Positions 60,237 to 64,000 of a DNA stretch of 64,000 bases are shown piece by piece. The stretch's first letter is position 1, and each line of letters opens with the position of its first letter. Below the pieces are notes generated by a model. It did not search any database and had not been told where the DNA came from. It worked only from the letters and a program-made list of their open reading frames with translations. Where the stretch lies: positions 1-64,000 of the forward strand of contig NZ_CABVIX010000007.1 in assembly GCF_902498185.1 (NCBI RefSeq), given 5' to 3'. Made by a program: the position numbers and the translations under genes. The DNA comes from Pseudomonas fluorescens (GTDB taxonomy: Bacteria > Pseudomonadota > Gammaproteobacteria > Pseudomonadales > Pseudomonadaceae).

Positions 60237-61166
60237 ATGCCCGAACTTTGCGTGGGTGAGCGCCGCTGGGCGGTGCCGGCCGGCAGCAACCTGCTCGATG
60301 CCCTGAATGCCGCGGGTTGCGACGTACCTTACAGCTGCCGTGCAGGCAGTTGCCATGCCTGCCTTGTGCATTGCCTGCAGGGCCAGCCGCTGGACGCGCT
60401 TCCCGATGCGCTGGATGCGCAGAAGCGCGCGCAGGGCTGGCGTCTGGCGTGCCAGTGCAGAGTCGAGGGCGACCTGCGGATCGCCGTGTTCGACCCGAAA
60501 ACCGACGGTTTGCCCGCCCAGGTCATCGGGCTGGACTGGCTGGACGGGCAGGTGCTGCGCCTGCGCCTGCAACCGCGGCGCCCTTTGCGCTATCAGGTTG
60601 GCCAGCACCTGGTGCTGTGGAATGCGGCAGGGGTCGCGCGGCCTTACTCGCTGGCCAGCTTGCCCGGGGAAGATGAGTTCCTGGAGTTTCACCTCGATTG
60701 CCGGCGGCCGGGTGCGTTCTGCGAAGGGGCGAGGGGATTGAGCCTGGGTGATGAACTGCGTCTGGGCGAGTTGCGGGGCGGGTCACTGCACTATGACCCT
60801 GACTGGCAGGACCGGCCCTTATGGCTCCTGGCGGCGGGTACGGGGCTGGCGCCGTTATCGGGTATCTTGCGGGAGGCTTTGCGGCTGGGACATGTGGGGG
60901 AGATCCGGGTAGTGCATGTGGCGCAGGGGCATTATCTGAGGGAGGCACTGAAGGCGTTGGCCGCGGGTCATTCGAATGTGAAGGTAGAGTTGGTGGAGAC
61001 TGGTCGACTGGACGAAGCGCTGATGGCGCTGCGTGTGGTGTCACGGCAGACGGTGGCGCTGCTGTGCGGTGCGCCTGGGAGCGTGGAGAGGTTTGCGCGT
61101 CGGCTGTTCATTGCGGGACTGCCGCGAGGGCAGGTGTTTGCGGATGTGTTTACTGAGCATGTTTAG
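60237..61166 (+). CDS. 2Fe-2S ferredoxin - FNR-type reductase
   Basis: 309 aa from the ATG at 60237. Residues 1-85 are a plant-type ferredoxin domain with CDVPYSCRAGSCHACLVHC and a fourth Cys in LACQC. An FAD-binding domain (RPYSLASLPGEDEFLEFHLD) and an NAD-binding domain (LWLLAAGTGLAPLSGIL, LCGAPGSVERF) follow. Its electron acceptor is unknown; ring-hydroxylating dioxygenase reductases have this layout, but no oxygenase genes are near. Confidence 0.87.
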   Translation: MPELCVGERRWAVPAGSNLLDALNAAGCDVPYSCRAGSCHACLVHCLQGQPLDALPDALDAQKRAQGWRLACQCRVEGDLRIAVFDPKTDGLPAQVIGLDWLDGQVLRLRLQPRRPLRYQVGQHLVLWNAAGVARPYSLASLPGEDEFLEFHLDCRRPGAFCEGARGLSLGDELRLGELRGGSLHYDPDWQDRPLWLLAAGTGLAPLSGILREALRLGHVGEIRVVHVAQGHYLREALKALAAGHSNVKVELVETGRLDEALMALRVVSRQTVALLCGAPGSVERFARRLFIAGLPRGQVFADVFTEHV

Positions 61167-61173
61167 TAACTGA

Positions 61174-61211
61174 ACCGGCCTCATCGCGGGTTTGCCCGCG
61201 ATGAGGCCGGT
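61174..61211. terminator. REP-like bidirectional terminator
   Basis: Perfect 17-bp arms (61174-61190 with 61195-61211), TTTG loop, sequence close to the P. putida REP type (CCGGCCTCATCGCGGG). It lies between the convergent reductase and pyruvate kinase genes. Confidence 0.85.
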
Positions 61212-61221
61212 CAGATTGACA

Positions 61222-62673
61222 TCAGACCAGCGGATCACCCACGTGCAGGATCTTCATGCCGTTGGTGCCACCGATGGTGTGATAGCTGTCACCCTTGGTC
61301 AGGATCACCCAGTCACCTTGCTCGACCAGGCCGCGCTGCAGCAGCTCGTCGACGGCCGCCTGGCTGACCTTGTCAGCCGGCAGGGCGGCCGGATCGAAGG
61401 CGATCGGGTACACGCCGCGGAACATCGAGGCACGGGCCTGGGTGGCGCGGTGCGGCGAGAGCGCGTAGATCGGCACGTGCGAGCGAAGGCGCGACATGAT
61501 CAACGGGGTATAGCCACTTTCGGTGAGGGCAATGATCGCCTTGACGCCGGGGAAGTGGTTGGCGGTGTACATCGCCGCCAGGGCAATGCTTTCGTCGCAG
61601 CGCTCGAACGTGGTGTACAGGCGATGGCTGGACTTCTGGTTGGTCGGGTGCTTTTCGGCACCCTGGCAGATGCGAGCCATCGCCTGGACGGCTTCGATCG
61701 GGTAGCTGCCGGCGGCGCTTTCGGCCGACAGCATGACGGCGTCGGTGTTGTCGAGCACGGCATTGGCCACGTCGGACACTTCGGCGCGGGTCGGCATCGG
61801 GTTCTGGATCATCGACTCCATCATCTGGGTCGCCACGATCACTGCCTTGTTGTTGCGGCGGGCGTGCTGGATGATCTTCTTCTGGATACCGATCAGCTCG
61901 GCGTCGCCGATTTCCACACCCAGGTCGCCACGGGCAACCATCACCGCATCACTGGCGGCGATCAGGCCGTCGAGTGTTTCGTCGTCGGCCACGGCTTCGG
62001 CGCGTTCGATCTTCGCCACCAGCCAGGCGGTACCGCCAGATTCGTCGCGCAGACGACGGGCATATTGCATGTCGCTGGCGTCACGTGGGAAGGAGACGGC
62101 CAGGTAGTCCAGGTCCATTTCCGCGGCCAGCTTGATGTCGGCCTTGTCTTTTTCGGTCAAGGCTGGCGCAGTCAGGCCGCCACCTTTGCGGTTGATACCC
62201 TTGTGGTCCGACAGCGGACCGCCGATCAGCACCACGCAGTGCAGCGAGTCGGCGGTGGCGGTTTCGACGCGCATGACCACGCGGCCGTCGTCGAGCAGCA
62301 GTTCGTCACCGACGCCGCAGTCCTTGACCAGGTCGGGGTAATCGATGCCGACGATTTCCTGAGTGCCTTCGGCCAGCGGATGGGCCGTGGAGAAGGTGAA
62401 GTGGTCACCGACCTTGAGTTCGATGCGCTTGTCGCTGAACTTGGCGATGCGGATCTTCGGACCCTGCAGGTCGCCCAGCAGCGCGACGTGCCGGCCGTTC
62501 TTGGCGGCGATGTCGCGGATCAGGCGGGCGCGAGCCTTGTGCTCGTCCGGCGTGCCGTGGGAAAAGTTCAGGCGGGCGACATCCAATCCTGCAAGGATCA
62601 GCTGTTCGATCACTTCCGGCGAGTTGCTGGCCGGGCCCAAGGTAGCGACAATTTTTGTACGACGGATGGTCAT
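61222..62673 (-). CDS. pyk: Pyruvate kinase
   Basis: 483 aa, full length. MTIRRTKIVATLGPASNSPEVI, ARLNFSHGT, the active-site segment VARGDLGVEIGDAEL and MMESMIQNPMPTRAEVSDVANAVLD are present. It makes pyruvate and ATP from phosphoenolpyruvate. It is of the PykA (type II) kind from memory. Confidence 0.94.
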   Translation of the reverse strand: MTIRRTKIVATLGPASNSPEVIEQLILAGLDVARLNFSHGTPDEHKARARLIRDIAAKNGRHVALLGDLQGPKIRIAKFSDKRIELKVGDHFTFSTAHPLAEGTQEIVGIDYPDLVKDCGVGDELLLDDGRVVMRVETATADSLHCVVLIGGPLSDHKGINRKGGGLTAPALTEKDKADIKLAAEMDLDYLAVSFPRDASDMQYARRLRDESGGTAWLVAKIERAEAVADDETLDGLIAASDAVMVARGDLGVEIGDAELIGIQKKIIQHARRNNKAVIVATQMMESMIQNPMPTRAEVSDVANAVLDNTDAVMLSAESAAGSYPIEAVQAMARICQGAEKHPTNQKSSHRLYTTFERCDESIALAAMYTANHFPGVKAIIALTESGYTPLIMSRLRSHVPIYALSPHRATQARASMFRGVYPIAFDPAALPADKVSQAAVDELLQRGLVEQGDWVILTKGDSYHTIGGTNGMKILHVGDPLV

Positions 62674-62854
62674 GCACAGACTCCTATAGTGAAGCGCAGC
62701 GAAAGGCTACTCCTGTATCGCGCTGTAGTCATTGTTCCGTTGCACTACCTGGGGGCAAGGCAACGTAGCGTTTGACCTGTGCCCGCAGACTCGCAAAAGC
62801 GTGTGAAGATTTGCCGTGCCAGGCCGATACAGTGTCCAGTAGAGGAGATTGCCC

Positions 62855-63241
62855 ATGCGAGCCCTGATCATTCTGGCCCTGGCAGCCAGCGTCACCGGTT
62901 GTACCCGTTGGTCCATGGACCACCATCTGAACAACGCCTACCGCGCTTACGACCGCGGCGATTGCGCGCGGGTGATGCTGGAGTTGTCGCAGGTCGACCG
63001 CGCCAGCCGCGCTCGCCCGTTCGTCCATCCGGAAGTGGCGTTGCTGCGGGGCCAGTGCCTGGAGCGGCAGAAGCTGTACGTGGATGCCGTGCAGACCTAC
63101 CAGTACCTGATCCAGCGCTACCCGGGCAACGAATATGCCTACCGCGCGGGTGCGCGCCTGCAGACCCTGGAGCGGCTTGGACATTACCACGCGGCACAGC
63201 CCGCCTTGGCCCACCCGGTGCGATCTACCCCTTTGCGTTAA
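62855..63241 (+). CDS. Small lipoprotein with TPR-like region
   Basis: 128 aa from the ATG at 62855 with GAGGAG seven bases upstream. Lipoprotein signal ALAASVTGCTRW (Cys about 16) then two TPR-like helices (LNNAYRAYDRGDCARVMLEL; KLYVDAVQTYQYLIQRYPGN). Function unknown; probably envelope. Confidence 0.82.
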   Translation: MRALIILALAASVTGCTRWSMDHHLNNAYRAYDRGDCARVMLELSQVDRASRARPFVHPEVALLRGQCLERQKLYVDAVQTYQYLIQRYPGNEYAYRAGARLQTLERLGHYHAAQPALAHPVRSTPLR

Positions 63242-63342
63242 TACCAATGTGCGCTGCACAGCCTGCGCCCAGTTTGTTGCACTGAACTAGACTGTAAAGA
63301 TTCTGGATCACCTCGATCACATAAAGGCAGCGACCGAGCATC

Positions 63343-63702
63343 ATGCAAAACGAGCGGCATATCGAGCGCCACCAGCTTCCGTTCTACCTCAAGGTGTTCA
63401 ACCGGGTGACGGACCAGGCGATCGGCTATCTGGGCAACGTGTCAGCGGACGGCCTGATGCTGATCAGCCTGTTGCCCGTGCTGGTCGGCCCCGTCTATGA
63501 ACTCCAGCTCAAGGTACCCCTGCCCGTGGGCGGCTTCCAGTTCATCAACCTGACGGCCAGCTGCCTGTGGTGCCGCGAGGACCAGACGCCAGGGCACTAT
63601 GACTCTGGCTTCACGCTGCTCCAGCCACCGGTCGAGTACGAAGACTTCGTGCGTACCCTGCGTGACTACTTCAGCTTCCGTCCCCTGAACGCTTCCGCCT
63701 GA
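63343..63702 (+). CDS. PilZ domain protein
   Basis: 119 aa. ERHIERHQLPFYLKVFN, LGNVSADGLML and the GHYDSGFTLL strand fit a PilZ-type barrel. The usual cyclic-di-GMP motifs (RxxxR, then D/NxSxxG) are seen as RHIER and NVSADG, so binding is possible. Confidence 0.8.
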   Translation: MQNERHIERHQLPFYLKVFNRVTDQAIGYLGNVSADGLMLISLLPVLVGPVYELQLKVPLPVGGFQFINLTASCLWCREDQTPGHYDSGFTLLQPPVEYEDFVRTLRDYFSFRPLNASA

Positions 63703-63762
63703 GGCTGGCCCCGGGGGACAAGCCGCCCTAGACTCTGGTCGACCTTGTTGAAGGAAGACCCC

Positions 63763-64000
63763 GTGAGCTCCAGCATCTTCTGGCACGACTACGAAACCAC
63801 CGGCATCAACCCGCGCTGTGACCGGCCCCTGCAGGTTGCAGGCGTGCGAACCGACGCCGATCTCAACGAAATCGAAGCGCCGGTAAGCTTCTACTGCCGA
63901 CCCAGCGACGATATCCTGCCGCACCCCGCCGCCTGCCTGGTCACCGGCATCACCCCAGAGCAGCTGATAAGCCAGGGCATGGGTGAAGCCGAGTTCATGA
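63763..64000 (+). CDS. sbcB: Exodeoxyribonuclease I, 5' part (runs off window)
   Basis: First 79 codons from a GTG at 63763 with AAGGAAG upstream. SSSIFWHDYETTGINPRCDRPLQVAGVRTD carries the DEDD exonuclease I motif (Asp and Glu in HDYETTG). ExoI degrades single-stranded DNA 3' to 5'. The rest lies outside the window. Confidence 0.92.
   Translation, partial: MSSSIFWHDYETTGINPRCDRPLQVAGVRTDADLNEIEAPVSFYCRPSDDILPHPAACLVTGITPEQLISQGMGEAEFM

Overview
The window is Pseudomonas DNA, most likely the P. putida group. The high GC content, the protein sequences and the gene order queA-tgt-yajC-secDF, suhB-trmJ-cysE, iscRSUA-hscBA-fdx-iscX, ndk-rlmN-pilF-rodZ-ispG-hisS-yfgM-bamB-der all fit. Lineage-typical features are a PiuC-type hydroxylase beside a TonB siderophore receptor, an ornithine-lipid olsB/olsA pair and REP sequences. 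This is inference from recognised proteins; no search was run.

Bases 1-521 are the 3' end of a 5S rRNA gene, its terminator and a geneless spacer. Bases about 522-14427 are an integrated mobile element of about 13.9 kb in the 3' end of a tRNA-Leu(CAA) gene, the equivalent of the tRNA used by phage satellite P4. It has flanking att copies, paired integrase arm-type repeats at both ends, and a P4-type integrase next to the tRNA. Read from the tRNA leftwards it carries: integrase; an unrecognised 265-aa gene; an AlpA regulator; a replication operon (Ash-like ORF, 102-aa protein, zinc-finger primase fragment, RepA-like helicase, TubC-like protein) flanked by inverted copies of a repeat cluster; a non-coding array of about 12 different short hairpins; a second integrase with an excisionase-like protein; an HK97 major capsid gene; two small unknown genes; and a lambda-gpI-like tail assembly gene. 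No terminase, portal or protease is present. On the opposite strand at the left end lie AT-rich cargo genes: a two-gene PARIS anti-phage system (AriA ATPase plus AriB Toprim/DUF4435) and a 194-aa unknown. I read it as a chimeric P4-like or PICI-like satellite with a defence cargo.

Bases 14501-64000 are core chromosome. The main blocks are: queuosine tRNA modification and protein export (14.6-20.0 kb); a glycine-zipper protein, suhB, trmJ and cysE (20.1-23.3 kb); the Isc iron-sulfur cluster assembly operon (23.4-28.9 kb); ndk (29.0-29.5 kb); a block running from RlmN (an iron-sulfur enzyme) through pilus and cell-shape factors, IspG (another iron-sulfur enzyme), HisRS and BAM-complex factors to the ribosome GTPase Der (29.5-38.2 kb); methionine-salvage style transaminase and omega-amidase (38.4-40.3 kb); an iron-uptake group of PepSY-flavodoxin reductase, TonB receptor and PiuC (40.3-46.2 kb); a Sel1 protein and ornithine/lysine decarboxylase (46.2-48.1 kb); a four-gene osmoprotectant ABC transporter (48.7-52.1 kb); prfC and acpH (52.6-54.8 kb); olsB/olsA, a YceI-like protein and a cardiolipin synthase-like enzyme (54.9-58.4 kb); fumarase, a ferredoxin reductase and pyruvate kinase (58.5-62.7 kb); and a small lipoprotein, a PilZ protein and the start of sbcB (62.9-64.0 kb).
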